64,000 bases of DNA from Nymphaea colorata. Lineage: Eukaryota > Streptophyta > Magnoliopsida > Nymphaeales > Nymphaeaceae. Every line of letters starts with the position of its first letter. Positions within the stretch are counted from its first letter, which is position 1. Position numbers and translations under genes: made by a program. The notes under the pieces were generated by a model. The model ran no database searches. It was not told the DNA's origin and worked only from the letters and a program-made list of their open reading frames with translations. Below, piece after piece: positions 1 through 11,303 of this stretch. The stretch spans positions 2,674,704 to 2,738,703 of the forward strand of contig NC_045139.1 of NCBI RefSeq assembly GCF_008831285.2, written 5' to 3'.

Positions 1-3000
1 AGTTTTTGTACTTTTTTGAAAAGTAATGCGTACCAATATTGCTTTTCAAACTACAAATTTTGATGTCCCATAATTTGCATAAGCTATATTAAAAGAAAAA
101 GATTCAGTATATGTCATGTAAGACTGAGCACCAATAAAACTCTTTCTCTCCCAACACCTAAAAATGGTGTACCAAAAGAGTTTAAAGGAACGCTCTTTTC
201 CCATTCTGATTATATGCTTCACATTGGTGTTTGATTTTCGTGCATCAATACAGTTAATTATTAAAATATCTTTAATTCACATTAAAAAAAATTATAACGG
301 GAAAATTGAAAATAACCATAATAAAACGTAAATTTATAAATTGAAAATAATGTTAGTACAACGGTTGTGACAGGGTTAGTAAGCAGTCTCCATTTCAAAT
401 TCTGGTAGTGTCAATTTTTTGTGCTAAAAAAAAGACAACCAATGACAGAAGAGCTAACTTAGAACCGACATATATGCGATATGTTTTTTGTTTTTGCATT
501 CGTTTGGACCAAAATCCAAATCATTTGTAATTGGATCTAGAAAGATCCAAATATTATATGCATAGGTCTTGATCCAAGGTCCAATCCTTTGTTTTTATTT
601 AAAGCAAGGGACTTGCAAGCCAATTGGCTTCATTTTGCCGGTGGAAGTTGTGAAATCAGGCTTCACTTTCTTCCTTTGTTAAATAAAATATCATGATAGA
701 ACTTTAAAAGGTTCACACAAGTTGGGGTAGATAGTTGCCCACACCAGCTCAAATGCAGGTCTCGGGCGTGCACAAGGCATTGTTAAATAAAATAGATTTT
801 TCTTTCTAATTCTTTTAAATAGACCATATTTTCATGGTGTTTTATATATGTTCAAACAAATTATATCTTACATGGTGTTTTATATATTTTCATGGCGTTT
901 TATATATGTTCAAACAAAATTGAAAATAAAAAATAAAAAAAGATTATAAATGATAATTTTTTAATAAATTACCAAAAATACCCTTCTTTCTTTTTCTTTC
1001 CTCTCCTCACGTCAGGTCCAGATCGCGACTGTATTCATCCAACACCGATATCAGTATTTTGGACTACATTTAGCACTTGGATATTTATTTGTTGTCTTCC
1101 TCCAAGTCACACTATGGACCACCTGCTTGTATTTTGTCTAAGCTTTATTTGGACTCTTATCAAATTAGTTCAAAGAGTGCTGTCTAAAGGAAAGCAACCC
1201 GAAGCACCTTCAGGAGTTCATTTCATTGAGAGGTTAATCAAGATGGAACTATGATAAGAGGATAACATGGAACAACTTCCCTTAAATGTGGATTAGTGAT
1301 TTGTTATTTGTCCAAAAACTAAGTGTAACTTCTGTAAAAGTATCCCATTGTATAGAACATGAATGTGCATCTTTTACATTAAAAAAAATGATGGTAAAGC
1401 GACTTTGGCCCTAAATAATAGTCTTTGGATGCCATGTGAAATATATCACAATAAAAGATTGGCCATTGTGAGCACCAAAAAAAATCCAATGGCGAGTGGG
1501 TAAAGGGGATATGAAATTGTGGCAAGTGGAGTGGGCAGGGGTTTGCCTATATCCTCTACTGTATGCGGAATGGCGATAATGATTGATAAAAAAAAGTTCA
1601 TACTGGTTGTGGGATTCAACACAACACCAGTTTTAACACAACACCAGTTTTAACAGAAATGTTCATCACTTTTTTTTGTCATTGTTTTTCTCTTAACCAC
1701 CCATCATGATAGATTCGACAGTTCTTATTAGATGGCTAGTTAACTCTTAAAAGCTGAAATCACCATTCATAGACTACTTTTTAAACACTCCTACGTTATC
1801 ACATTGTCAAATATTCCATCCTATTTTATTTAAGCATTTAAGTTAATTTTTGAAATCAAATTTACTAGAAAAAAATGTTCTACTATTTTATTAAGCATTT
1901 CACCTTTGTTAATTTTTGAAACTAAATATATTAAAAAATTAAATTACATAGCTAACTCTCTTTTAATATCTGATTAAAAAATCCAAGGCTTGTCCCGCAG
2001 AACAAGTACAACAGGCGGTAAGATGTACACTTTTTGCCGATACATAAAAGAAAACACTGGCATGATGAGCCGCGTAGCATTACTTGAATGTCAATAACTT
2101 CTTTTAATACGGCGCACAACTGCAAAGGTTGATCGTGAAAAAGAAAAAAAAAAATTATTTGTCACGATTAATTGATTAGGCGAGAATGAGATTTCGGCCC
2201 CTTTACATACTTATCTAAAAATGTCATAATTCCAAAGCGAAAACATTTTTTCTTGTACTTTTCTAGTTTTCTTTTTCATAATTGTTCCTTTCTTTTAATG
2301 TCTACGTTGGCACTAAATTCCTTCACTTAATAGCAAAACCAAACATCAAGTAAGGAGCATTTGATAGTTCAGATAGTGAAACCCTGAGTGTGTTAGTTAT
2401 ATCAGACGTTTTCACCCAATTTCAAGTATGAAACGATGTACGTGGTAAAAGGAAACCCTGACCTTTGTTCACCTTGTGTTCCATTGCCCTTGAGATGACG
2501 AGAAGTTAAGGCTATGTTTGATAGAGTTGGGGACATGAGGAGGCTATGGTCAGAGTCCTCTCTCCTCTTCCAACAACAAACCCATCGTTTCCAGGAGGTA
2601 TTTTTATAAACACAAAATTGAAAATGAAAAAAATTTTATAAAGGATATTTTTTTAATAAATTACGAAAAATTTATAAGCTTTTGATTGTTAATACCATTC
2701 CCTCTTAAATTAAATTGTATCTTGTTTCACTTTCTGCACCTCAAGTCAATTGGTGTCATTTATGGGTCAGAAGAAAAATTAAAAAATTGAAGTTCAATTT
2801 ATATTTACATAATAAAAATTTACAAGGAAAGTAAAAAACCATAAAAAAGAAGCCTACCGTGGTCAGTTTATGTAGTTTTTATATTATTTACTCCCATGTA
2901 CATAATGAGCCTTCTCCAAATTTGGTACGTAATGTTCTGTACATAATGTAGAAATCACTGCCCACTAAATTGTGTGGTTCACAAATCCACCCCTGAAATT

Positions 3001-3292
3001 CTCAAATTCAAGATGAATTCGTCCTTCTATTACTTTAACAATGTCAGATCTATAGAAACTCAATATAGTTATGTTATCAGCAGGTAGATGGGTCTTCGCT
3101 ATTTGAAAATGACTTGAATACACTTCATTCAAGCGGCCCATGCATTTCTCTCTTTTTAATTAACTTCCTTCTGAAAAGTTGGCCAATCAATTGAAAAATG
3201 ATTTAGAATGAGTAAGAAAAAATCAATTAGGGATTATTTCATTAATACATATAAAAAGAAACATTTCATAAATATTGTTTATCACCTAATTC
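1..3292. other. AT-rich intergenic spacer
   Basis: No convincing gene is seen in this 3.3 kb. It is AT-rich with many poly-A and poly-T runs. Around 833-920 a short unit containing ATGGTGTTTTATATAT recurs about three times in tandem. The block near 905-965 resembles the one near 2615-2665 (both contain AAAATTGAAAAT and TTTTTTAATAAATTAC), which suggests a dispersed AT-rich repeat. Confidence 0.6.
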
Positions 3293-3786
3293 TTAAAAGT
3301 ACAAATCAAATGCCACAACAAAATTATCGTCAGCTTCAATTGGATCAAACAGGTATTTGCTCATCTTCAAATTCCTATATGTCAACAAATCACCGTGGAG
3401 TAGGATGCAGCCGTCGATGGACACATGCATAATCATCATCGTCCTCTGCTGGGCGTCACCATTTCCGTTAAATTCTCCTTGTCTTGCCATCTTCATTAGC
3501 CCGCTATCCCGTTCAAATGTAGCCGTGGCAAACTTCCCAGATTCGTACATTTCACTAATTTCGTGCGATTTAATTCTAAGTAAAGCTGAAAACTGGAATT
3601 TGGCATCACCTGTCGTTATCTCTATCAAAACAAGTCTGCCCGGTCGGCTGTCTTTAACTTCATCACTTGGAATGCTTTTATAAGCAAGTTCCGAGTCATT
3701 GCTGTCCATGTTTCTATCTTCCTCACCTTTAGGGCTTTCATCTTCCCATTCGTCTACTTCCGAGCAAATGTTGTCCAGGCTGTTTT

Positions 3787-3791
3787 TTTTC
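3787..3791. repeat. Left target-site duplication of the copia element
   Basis: TTTTC directly precedes the 5' LTR and is repeated exactly after the 3' LTR at 9275-9279. Five base pairs is the normal copia duplication length. Removing the element and one copy rejoins the TNL last-exon reading frame on the minus strand (..YLHVEN / SLDN..). Confidence 0.93.
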
Positions 3792-4470
3792 TGTTGGGTC
3801 GGGTCCAGCCTCAAGACCTGACCCGTTCCGTTACTTAAGTGACGGGCGGGAGAAAGGGAGGGCACTCGATGGTGCCACTCCCTCTCACGACTCTCTCGTT
3901 TCTCTCTCTCACGACTCTCTCTTTTGGGGAAAAAAGAGAAGGGGAAGGTTTTTGTGGCTGCTCATAGAGGTGAAGGAGGAGAGCAAGGCAAGGAGGAGAA
4001 GAAGGAGAAATCGCAGAAGGCGCGTGGGTCGATCAACACGCCAAGAAGAAAGAGGAAAGACAAAGAAGAAAGAGAAAATGAAGGGAGTCTTCATTAGGTG
4101 ATTTCTTTCTTGAATATTTGGGGTTCTTTCTTTCATTCGCATAAGAGAGTGTTATTGTTCTCTTGAGTTCACTGTTTTTCTTAAAACAGTAGGGATATTG
4201 TTGCTCGTGTATTTGGCTCTCTTTCTTCATATATAGAAAGTCATTCTTGCCCGTGGTTTTTTACTTCATTATTAGGAGTTTTTACGTAAATTGGTCTCCT
4301 ATTTTTCTGCATTTCTAGCATATATATTTTGATATATATTGCTGCAATAGTAGTGTTGGAAACTCATTCTTATGCACGCTGCCCTGTAATTCCGATTTTC
4401 AGTAGTTTTATATTGGTTTGGCCTCTTTTATTGTCGTTGGAGCATTCTTTTGGGGGATACGACTATAATA
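3792..4470 (+). repeat. 5' LTR of the copia element
   Basis: Begins TGTTGGGTCGGG, as does the 3' LTR. It ends at ..GACTATAATA where the 3' LTR ends ..GACTATAACA, so the canonical terminal CA has mutated to TA here. It carries a long purine-rich stretch (GAAGGAGGAGAGCAAGGC and following) that gives false ORFs. The primer-binding site follows three bases later. Confidence 0.93.
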
Positions 4471-4473
4471 AAG

Positions 4474-4486
4474 TGGTATCAGAGCC
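4474..4486 (+). other. Primer-binding site of the copia element
   Basis: TGGTATCAGAGCC is the standard plant copia primer-binding site, complementary to the 3' end of initiator methionine tRNA. It lies three bases beyond the end of the 5' LTR. Confidence 0.93.
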
Positions 4487-4581
4487 AGGTTGGTTGTGTA
4501 CATTCTTATTAAAGGATGGAGTCAACCCCCACTAGGATGGTCTCTTTAAATGGGAACAATTGGACCATATGAAAAGCCAAA

Positions 4582-5259
4582 ATGGAGAATTTACTGTATT
4601 GTAAAAACCTGTATGCACCAATTGAGAACCAGAAGCCAGCGAATATGACAGATGAAAAATGGAAGTTATTGGATAAGAAAATCATTGGCACAATCAGACA
4701 ATGGTTAGATGACTATGTTTTTCATTTGGTATCCGCAGAGACGAGCGCAAAGTCGATAAATCAGAAGTTGCAAGATCTTTACGAGAGGAAAACAGCTGGG
4801 AACAAGGCTTTCTTGATTAGGCAATTGGTAAATCTGAAACTTAGAGAGGGAAAACCAGTGTCAGAGCATTTGAATAAAGTGCAGAGCATAATTAATCAGT
4901 TGTCAGCTATGAAAATTATATTAGATGATGAGTTACAGACACTCTTATTGCTCAGTTCTCTTCCCGATAATTGGGAGACTTTAGTTTTTTTTTTTTTTGA
5001 GCAACTCCACTCCAGATGGTATGCTTACGATGAAGCATGTAACCAGCAACATTCTAAATGAAGAAACAAGTTGAAAGTCTCTTGGTGCTACCAGTTCACA
5101 AGTATTAGTGATGGGAGACAGGGGCAAACAGAAGAACCGTAACAAATGGCATGACATGTCAAACTCTAGGTCTAAATCAAGACCCAAGATGACAGGTAAA
5201 TGCTTTCATTGTGGTATTCCAGGGCACAAGAAGATTGATTGTAGAAAATGGAAAGAATA
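4582..5259 (+). pseudogene. copia gag region (broken)
   Basis: The first frame (4582-5061) shows the copia gag UBN2-type fold, with motifs such as LYERKTAGNKAFLIRQLVNL and NKVQSIINQLSAM. The frame is lost after the run of T at 4984-4996. A CCHC zinc knuckle (CFHCGIPGHKKIDC, pattern CX2CX4HX4C) is encoded near 5199-5240 in another frame. In an intact element this would make the capsid-like nucleocapsid protein. Here at least one frameshift separates the two halves. Confidence 0.88.
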
Positions 5260-6830
5260 AAAAGAGTAGAAAAAAAGAGTCAAGAGAATGCGAAGCCAAA
5301 AGAGTACACTGCAGTTGCTTCGAATGATGAGGTAGTGTTATTTTTATCTGAAAAAAATGATTGTCTTATAGTTCAGAATGGTGATCCTACATGGATTTTA
5401 GATATAGGGGCATCATATCATGCCACACTATGTAGAGAGTTATTCTTATCCTATAAAGCAGGTGATTTTGGAGTAGTTCACATGGGCAATAGTGACACTT
5501 CGAAGATTGTTGGGATAGGAGATGTTTGCATTAAGACGAGCACAGGATGCAAATTGACTTTGAGAGATGTGAGACATGTTCCAGACCTGAGAATGAATTT
5601 GATTTCTGCAGAAAGACTAAGTGAAGATAGATATTGTACTTCGTTCAGTCATACAGGTTGGAAACTTACCAAGGGGGCACTAGTGTTGGCTAGAGGTGAC
5701 AGATTTGACTCTTTGTATGGAATGAAGTCTCGAATCAGTAGTGTGGATGTCAATGCAGTTACTGGTGGTACTTCGTCAGATTTGTGGCACAAGAGGTTAG
5801 GTCACATGAGTCAAAGAGGAATCGACTTGCTCACCAAGAAGAATTTGTTACCAAAGACAGATGGTGCACAGATATCTCCATGTGATCATTGTTTGGTTGG
5901 TAAGTTGCATCGAGTTTCTTTTCAGAAAAAGCGCTCTTCAAAAACTAAACATATATTAGATTTAGTTTATTCAGATGTATGTGGACCTATAAATGTGACA
6001 TCTAAAAGTGGAGCATCCTGTTTTGTTACATTTATTGATGATGCATCTAGGAAGGTGTGAACCATTACAATGAAAAGCAAAAGTGAAGTAAGTAGTATAT
6101 TCATGACTTTTCATGCAGCGGTTGAGCGCGAGACTGGTAAGAAGACGAAGAGACTGCATACAGATAATGGTGGTGAGCACACAGCATCTTCTTTACGTGA
6201 TTATTGTCTAAAACATGGTATTAAACATGAAAAGACAGTTCCCTATACTCCATAGCATAATGGAGTTGCAGAAAGGAAGAATATAAATATAATTGAGAAA
6301 GTTAGAAGTTTGTTATCTAGTTCTAAGTTGCCAAAATATTTTTGGGCAGAGGCAATCAGAGGCAATGCGTACTGCAGTTTATTTAATAAACAGATCTCCT
6401 TCAGTGCCTCTAGATGGAGATATTCCACAGAGAGTTTGGTCAGATGAAGAGGTTAAGTATGATCACCTCAGAGTTTTTGGTTGCAAAGCATTTATGCATG
6501 TACCTAAAGAACATAGGACCAAACTAGATGATAAAGCTATTCCTCTAATATTTCTTGGTTATGCTGATAATGAATTTGGTTACAAGTTATGAGATCCAAA
6601 GAATGACAAAATTTACAGGAGTCGTGATGTTGTCTTCAGAGAGGATCAGACGATTGAGGATGTCATGGGTGACACGAAGTCAGGTGTGAATGCTAGTGGT
6701 GTTCATGAGCCAACCTATGCAGAACCTGAAGAACTTTCATCTGAGCATGGTAAAATTGATGAAGATGTAGAGGAAGAAGAAAAAGAGGCAGATGAGTAGT
6801 ATACAGATGGCAGTGCTATAGAGACTCAAA
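5248..6830 (+). pseudogene. copia protease-integrase region (stop codons)
   Basis: The protease active site reads D-I-G-A-S at about 5401-5415, where the family norm is DSGAS. The GAG-pre-integrase domain follows (LWHKRLGHMSQRGIDLL, then CDHCLVGK). The integrase core is recognised by YSDVCGP, TDNGGEH and HNGVAERKN. In-frame stops occur at 6058 (TGA), at 6253 (TAG, in the usual YTPQHNG position), near 6590 and near 6797. The region cannot give a full polyprotein. Confidence 0.92.
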
Positions 6831-6847
6831 CTGATCATGAGCATGAG

Positions 6848-8510
6848 TTGGAGGGGGAGCTTCCTCCTCATTCAGAACCAATTGAGGAGCAATTGGGATT
6901 GGGAAGAGGTAAAAGAATATGTATACCATCTACTAGATATTATACTGATGAATATATTATGTTTACAGATAGTGGAGAGCCAGAATGCTATGCAGAGGTG
7001 CTAGATGATGTGCATAAAGATGAATGGATTAAAGCTATGCAGGAAGAGATTAATTCTTTGTATAAGAATCACACTTTTGATTTGGTAGAGCTACCAAAAG
7101 AAAAGAAAGTGTTGCAGAACAAGTGAGTCTACAAGCTTAAAAATGAATGTCAAGGCAAGTTGAGATACAAAACTCGGTTAGTGGTGAAAGGTTTCAAGCA
7201 GGAAAGAGGTATTGATTTTGATGAAATTTTTTCTCCTGTTGTTAAAATGTCATCTATCAGGGTAATACTTGGTTTGGTGGCTTGTCTAGACTTGGAGTTG
7301 GAGCAGTTAGATGTAAAAACTGTTTTTCTTCATGGAGATCTAGAGGAAGAAATCTACATGACACAGCCAGAAGGTTTTGTGGTTGCCAGGAAGAAACACA
7401 TGGTTTGTAAGTTAAACAAGAGCTTGTATGAACTTAAACAAGCACCTAGACAGTGGTACAAGAAATTTGATTCATTTATGATAAATCAAAGGTATCGCAG
7501 GTCAGCCGTAGATCATTGTGTCTACATCAGAGAGTTTTCATCAGGTAGCTTCATTATCTTATTATTATATGTAGATGACATGCTTATTGTTGGACATGAT
7601 TATCAATTGATTAGCCAATTGAACAAGGATATGGGCAAGTTCTTTGATATGAAAGACTTGGGGCCAACACAACAATTGTTAGGCATGAGGATTGTTCGTG
7701 ATAGGAAGACCAAGAAGTTGTGGTTATCACAAGAAAAATACATTGAGATGGTGTTTAGCAAGTTCAACATGAAAGATGCCAAAACTGTAAGTACACCTTT
7801 AGCAGCACATTTTAAATTGGGAAATGAGCAATGTCCATCCTCAGCAGATGAGAAAGAAAGAATGGAGAATGTACCCTATGCCTCGGCAGTAGGAAGTCTT
7901 ATGTATGCTATGGTTTGCACACGCCCAGACTTGGCTTATGCAGTTGGTGTAGTTAGCAGGTTCTTATCAAATCCAGGCAAGGAGCATTGGGTAGCAGTGA
8001 AGTGGATCCTAAGGTATCTGAAAAATACTTCCAATTACTATTTATGTTTTGGTGAATCTAATCCAGAGATACAATGATTTGTTGATGTAGACATGGCAGG
8101 TGACTTGAACTCTAGGAAGTCTCTTTCTGGTTATGTTTTTACTTTTGCAAGGGGAGCTGTATCATGGCAGTCTAGATTGCAGAAGTGTGTTGTTCTTTCA
8201 ACTACAGAGGCAGAATATATTGCAGCAACTGAAGCTTGTAAAGAGTTGTTGTGGATGAAGAGTTTTCTTCATGATATAAGCCTTAGTCAGAAGACATATG
8301 TGTTGCATTGTGATAGCCAAAGCGCTATACATTTGGCGAAGAATTCAGCGTTCAACTCAAGGACAAAGCACATTGATGTCAGATATCATTAGATTCGTGA
8401 TGTGCTTGAGTAGAAACTGATTCAATTAGAGAAGATACAGACAGAGAAGAATCCTGCAAATATGATGACGAAGTCTCTACCTAAGGAGAAACATGATATA
8501 GAGACTTAGT
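6848..8510 (+). pseudogene. copia reverse transcriptase-RNase H region (stop codons)
   Basis: RT motifs are clear: KTRLVVKGFKQERGIDFDE, QLDVKTVFLHGDLEEEIYM, SLYELKQAPRQWY and the catalytic LLYVDDMLIVG at about 7564-7596. RNase H follows with STTEAEYIAATEACKE and LHCDSQSAIHLAKN. Breaks are TGA at 7124 (after VLQNK), TGA at 8075 just before FVDVDMAGD, and TAG at 8390. The family function is reverse transcription and degradation of the template RNA. This copy would need an active relative in trans to move. Confidence 0.94.
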
Positions 8511-8592
8511 TGGGATGACTGCCTTTAAGGCAGTGTATTAATTTTGTTCATTTTGCAGGTATGATCCCTCTCTTGAGGCTGGAGGGGGAGTT

Positions 8593-9274
8593 TGTTGGGT
8601 CGGGTCCAGCCTCAAGACCCGACGCGGCCTGCCACTTAAGTGACGGGCGGGAGAAAGCGAGGGCACTCAATGGTGCCCCTCCCTCTCACGACTCTCTCGT
8701 TTCTCTCTCTCACGACTCTCTCTTTTGGGGAAAAAAGAGAAGGGAAAGTTTTTTGTGGCTGCTCATAGAGGAGAAGGAGAAGAGGAAGGCAAGGAGGAGA
8801 AGAAGGAGAAATCGCAGCAATGCGCATGGGTCGATCAGCATGCCAAGAAGAAAGAGGAAAGACAAAGAAGAAAGAGAAAATGAAGGGAGTCTTCATTAGG
8901 TGATTTCTTTCTTGAATATTTGGGGCTCTTTCTTTCATTCGCATAAGAGAGTGTTATTATTCTCTTGAGTTCACTGTTTTTCTTAAAACAGTAGGGATAT
9001 TGTTGCTCGTGTATTTGGCTCCCTTTCTTGATATATAGAAAGTCTCTCTTGCCCGTGGTTTTTTATCCCATTATTGGGGGTTTTTCCACGTAAATTGGTC
9101 TCCTATTTTTCTGCATTTCTAGCATATATATTTTGATATATATTGCTGCAATAGTGGTGTTGGAAACTCATTCTTATGCACGCTGCCCTGTAATTCCGAT
9201 TTTCAGCAGTTTTATATTGGTTTGGCCTCTTTTATTGTTGTTGGAGCATTCTTTTGGGGAATACGACTATAACA
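8593..9274 (+). repeat. 3' LTR of the copia element
   Basis: Starts TGTTGGGTCGGG directly after the polypurine tract and ends ..ACTATAACA. It is collinear with the 5' LTR with scattered substitutions and small indels. The ORFs that can be drawn in it come from purine-rich composition and are not genes. Confidence 0.94.
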
Positions 9275-9279
9275 TTTTC
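9275..9279. repeat. Right target-site duplication of the copia element
   Basis: TTTTC, identical to 3787-3791, immediately after the terminal CA of the 3' LTR. Confidence 0.93.
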
Positions 9280-9669
9280 TACATGCAAGTAGACGATGCC
9301 TCCGTCGAACTACTTGGGAAGAAGGAATGAGATGGACTGTGGATATGATGACCCACCAGCGATCACCCTCCTCCCAGAGATGGAGAACTCTTCTAGATTT
9401 TCAAAGTGTGCTTCCTGGAAACAGAGGATGGAGATATCGTGGTTAGGGAGTAATCATAAACATATCGATAAAGGTGAAACTGGATGCCTTATTAGATAGA
9501 TAGGATGCCATTAGCGAATGCCAGGACATCCATAAGCTTGACATGTGTGTACCATCGTCAAAAGCTAGAAGTTGGATGAATTAGTTGGTTGACCCAACTC
9601 CGTCTCAAGGAATTTTAACAAAATTGCGGAAAATTTTGTCACCAATTCAACTAGCTTCACTTACACTGG

Positions 9670-10210
9670 ATAAGAAAAAACACTGGTTTAGGGAGTTTTT
9701 CTCAACCCCACGAGCATCCATTAGGTTTTAAAAACATCTTTGAATTGAAGCTCGGGCTTTACAATCCCAATCAGATCAATTGGAATTCTCAGAAACACGC
9801 TCTACATGACTAAAAGGTCTACTCAATTGAAGTTGTGGAAAAAGGACCAATTTGTGCATTATGATTGAGTGGAAACTCTTTCAAGAAAAGAGAATATCTT
9901 TGACCTTGTTTGCTGCAAGGTTCGGGTTTAGAACTTGTGACCTCCCACTAATTTGGTAACCTTCAGAGTTACCCCTATCAATGGATGAAAAAACATAACA
10001 AAGGTTTTCCAAGATGTTTACCTGAAGTCTTTCGAAGAATGAGTCGTGAAGGCTTCTACATCCTCCAAGGTCCAATACCTGTAACAATATCATCTGGTTA
10101 ATGCCAGGAACGTCCTCAAGCTTTCCGCAACCCCTTGCTCCGAGTGTGTTGAGGGAAGGTGGCAACCAAGGCAAGAACTTGAGCCGCTCATGGATTTGGT
10201 TAATGCTAGG
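9670..10210. repeat. Duplicated segment covering the TNL LRR-exon end and intron (copy 1)
   Basis: The stretch from about 9670 to 10210 reappears at about 20358-20745 with substitutions and internal deletions. Both contain AAACACTGGTTT, CAGAAACACGCTCTACATGA and AAGAAAAGAGAATATC. The copies include intron as well as exon, so the duplication was at DNA level. Confidence 0.85.
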
Positions 10211-11035
10211 TGTTTCTTTCAACGAGGAACACGGCCGTAAACACAGCATTTCCAGTTGCTTCAAGCAGCTCATGGATTTGGGCAGAGCTGAAATCTGGTA
10301 GCAACCATTAAGGTTAAGCGTTATGAGTGAGGTCAATTGAGAAACCTCTTGAGGCAGTTCCTTTAGTGACTCACAACCTTCCAAATACAAGTGAGTCAAC
10401 CTCTTGAGAAGCCCAATAGATGGATCAAGTTCACTCATCTTAGTGCAATTTCTAAAATCCAACATCTCAAGATGTGGCATGCTCGTAAAATTTGGACAGC
10501 TGGTGAGGTTAGAACAGCCCACCAATTTTAAGACTCTTAACTTGCCAAGCAACACCGGCTTCAATGACTTCGGATCCTTCATTTGTGATGGCAAAGTTGT
10601 AATTTCAGTACAACCACTTAGGTCAAGCTCTTCGAGTGAGGTCAATTGCCAAATCTCTTGAGGTAATGTCTTTAGTGATTCACAGCGCCACAAATTCAAG
10701 TGAGTCAAGCTCTCAAGAAGCCCAATCGATGGATCAAGTTCACTCATCTTAGTGCAACTTCCAAAATTCAATTTTTGTAGATGTGGCATTCTCTCAAAAT
10801 CTCGACAGATGGTGAGGTTATAACAGCGCTGGAAATTTAAGACTTTTAACTTGCCAAGCAACACCGGCTTCAATGACTTCGGATCCTCCATTTGTGATGG
10901 TGAGGGAGAGAGAGTACTGAATTTAATGTATTAATGTACCTATTTTATTACATGATGATACATATCATCATAAGTAGGATTCGGTTAATGGGCACCAACA
11001 TGGTTGAAAGTGATAAATAGCGACTGGTGGTTTGC

Positions 11036-11299
11036 TTAGGCAGTCTCGATGGGCTCGTCAATGAGAGAGTAGACACAGTCTATGGACTCATACTGCACGA
11101 CACCAACGTCATATTCATAGTCGTACATGCACTGGCAGACCCTCGCTATGTTGAGAGTCACGTTCATGAAGGAACGAGAGGAGGCGGTCTATTGTTGCTG
11201 TTGTTGAGCCAAGAGCAGCTCTCTGTTTAGCCTTCTCCATGCATCTCTTAGCAAGTCCCTTATGTGTTCCCATGCTTGCACCTCCACTACCATTGTCTC
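11036..11299 (-). pseudogene. Terpene synthase 3'-exon fragment
   Basis: Read on the minus strand, this stretch encodes a terpene-synthase C-terminus. Helical motifs include HIRDLLRDAWRRLNRELL, then SFMNVTLNIARVCQCMY, then YSLIDEPIE and a TAA stop at 11038-11036. The family pattern is AW..LN.ELL, then F...LN.AR..Q.MY...D, then D.V.SLL.EPI. One in-frame TAG follows a poly-Gln stretch. The metal-binding DDXXD and NSE/DTE motifs lie in upstream exons that are absent here. At 11300-11304 it abuts a TRIM-like repeat, and the gene seems truncated there. In life such enzymes make mono- or sesquiterpenes from prenyl diphosphates; this is only a relic. Confidence 0.8.
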
Positions 11300-11303
11300 G
11301 TTT

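Larger units (their letters stand above)
3792..9274 (+). mobile_element. Ty1/copia LTR retrotransposon, coding-defective
   Basis: A complete-length element of about 5.48 kb. It has two LTRs (3792-4470 and 8593-9274), a primer-binding site TGGTATCAGAGCC at 4474-4486 matching initiator-Met tRNA, and a purine tract (GGCTGGAGGGGGAG) directly before the 3' LTR. A perfect 5-bp target duplication, TTTTC, lies at 3787-3791 and 9275-9279. Domains run gag, zinc knuckle, protease, integrase, RT, RNase H, which is copia order (integrase before RT). The coding region is broken by several in-frame stops and a frameshift. The LTRs differ by scattered substitutions and small indels, so the insertion is not recent. 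It interrupts the last exon of the flanking TNL pseudogene. Confidence 0.96.
3293..10900 (-). pseudogene. TNL resistance-gene pseudogene (LRR exon and last exon), split by a copia element
   Basis: This is the 3' half of a TIR-NBS-LRR gene on the minus strand. The LRR exon runs from about 10897 down to 10022 and ends in CAG|GTAAAC, the phase-0 donor also used by the intact TNL at 28-33 kb. It encodes repeats such as LPQEIWQLTSLEELDLSGC. The last exon starts at 9414 after TTCCAG, is cut at 9275 by the retrotransposon, and resumes at 3786-3791 to end at 3293. Its C-terminal part (TATFERDSGLMKMARQGEF and MHVSIDGCILLHGD) is clearly homologous to the last exon at 32761-33345. One in-frame TAG lies at about 9320 (Leu-Leu-Pro-Lys-stop). 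No TIR or NB-ARC exon is found upstream, because LRR homology stops near 10897. A non-functional paralogue of the intact gene; the LRR exon itself is still open. Confidence 0.88.

Noticed and set aside
8561-8944. ORFs on both strands in the 3' LTR (also 3909-4230 in the 5' LTR)
   Set aside because: They lie wholly within the non-coding LTR and arise from purine-rich sequence.
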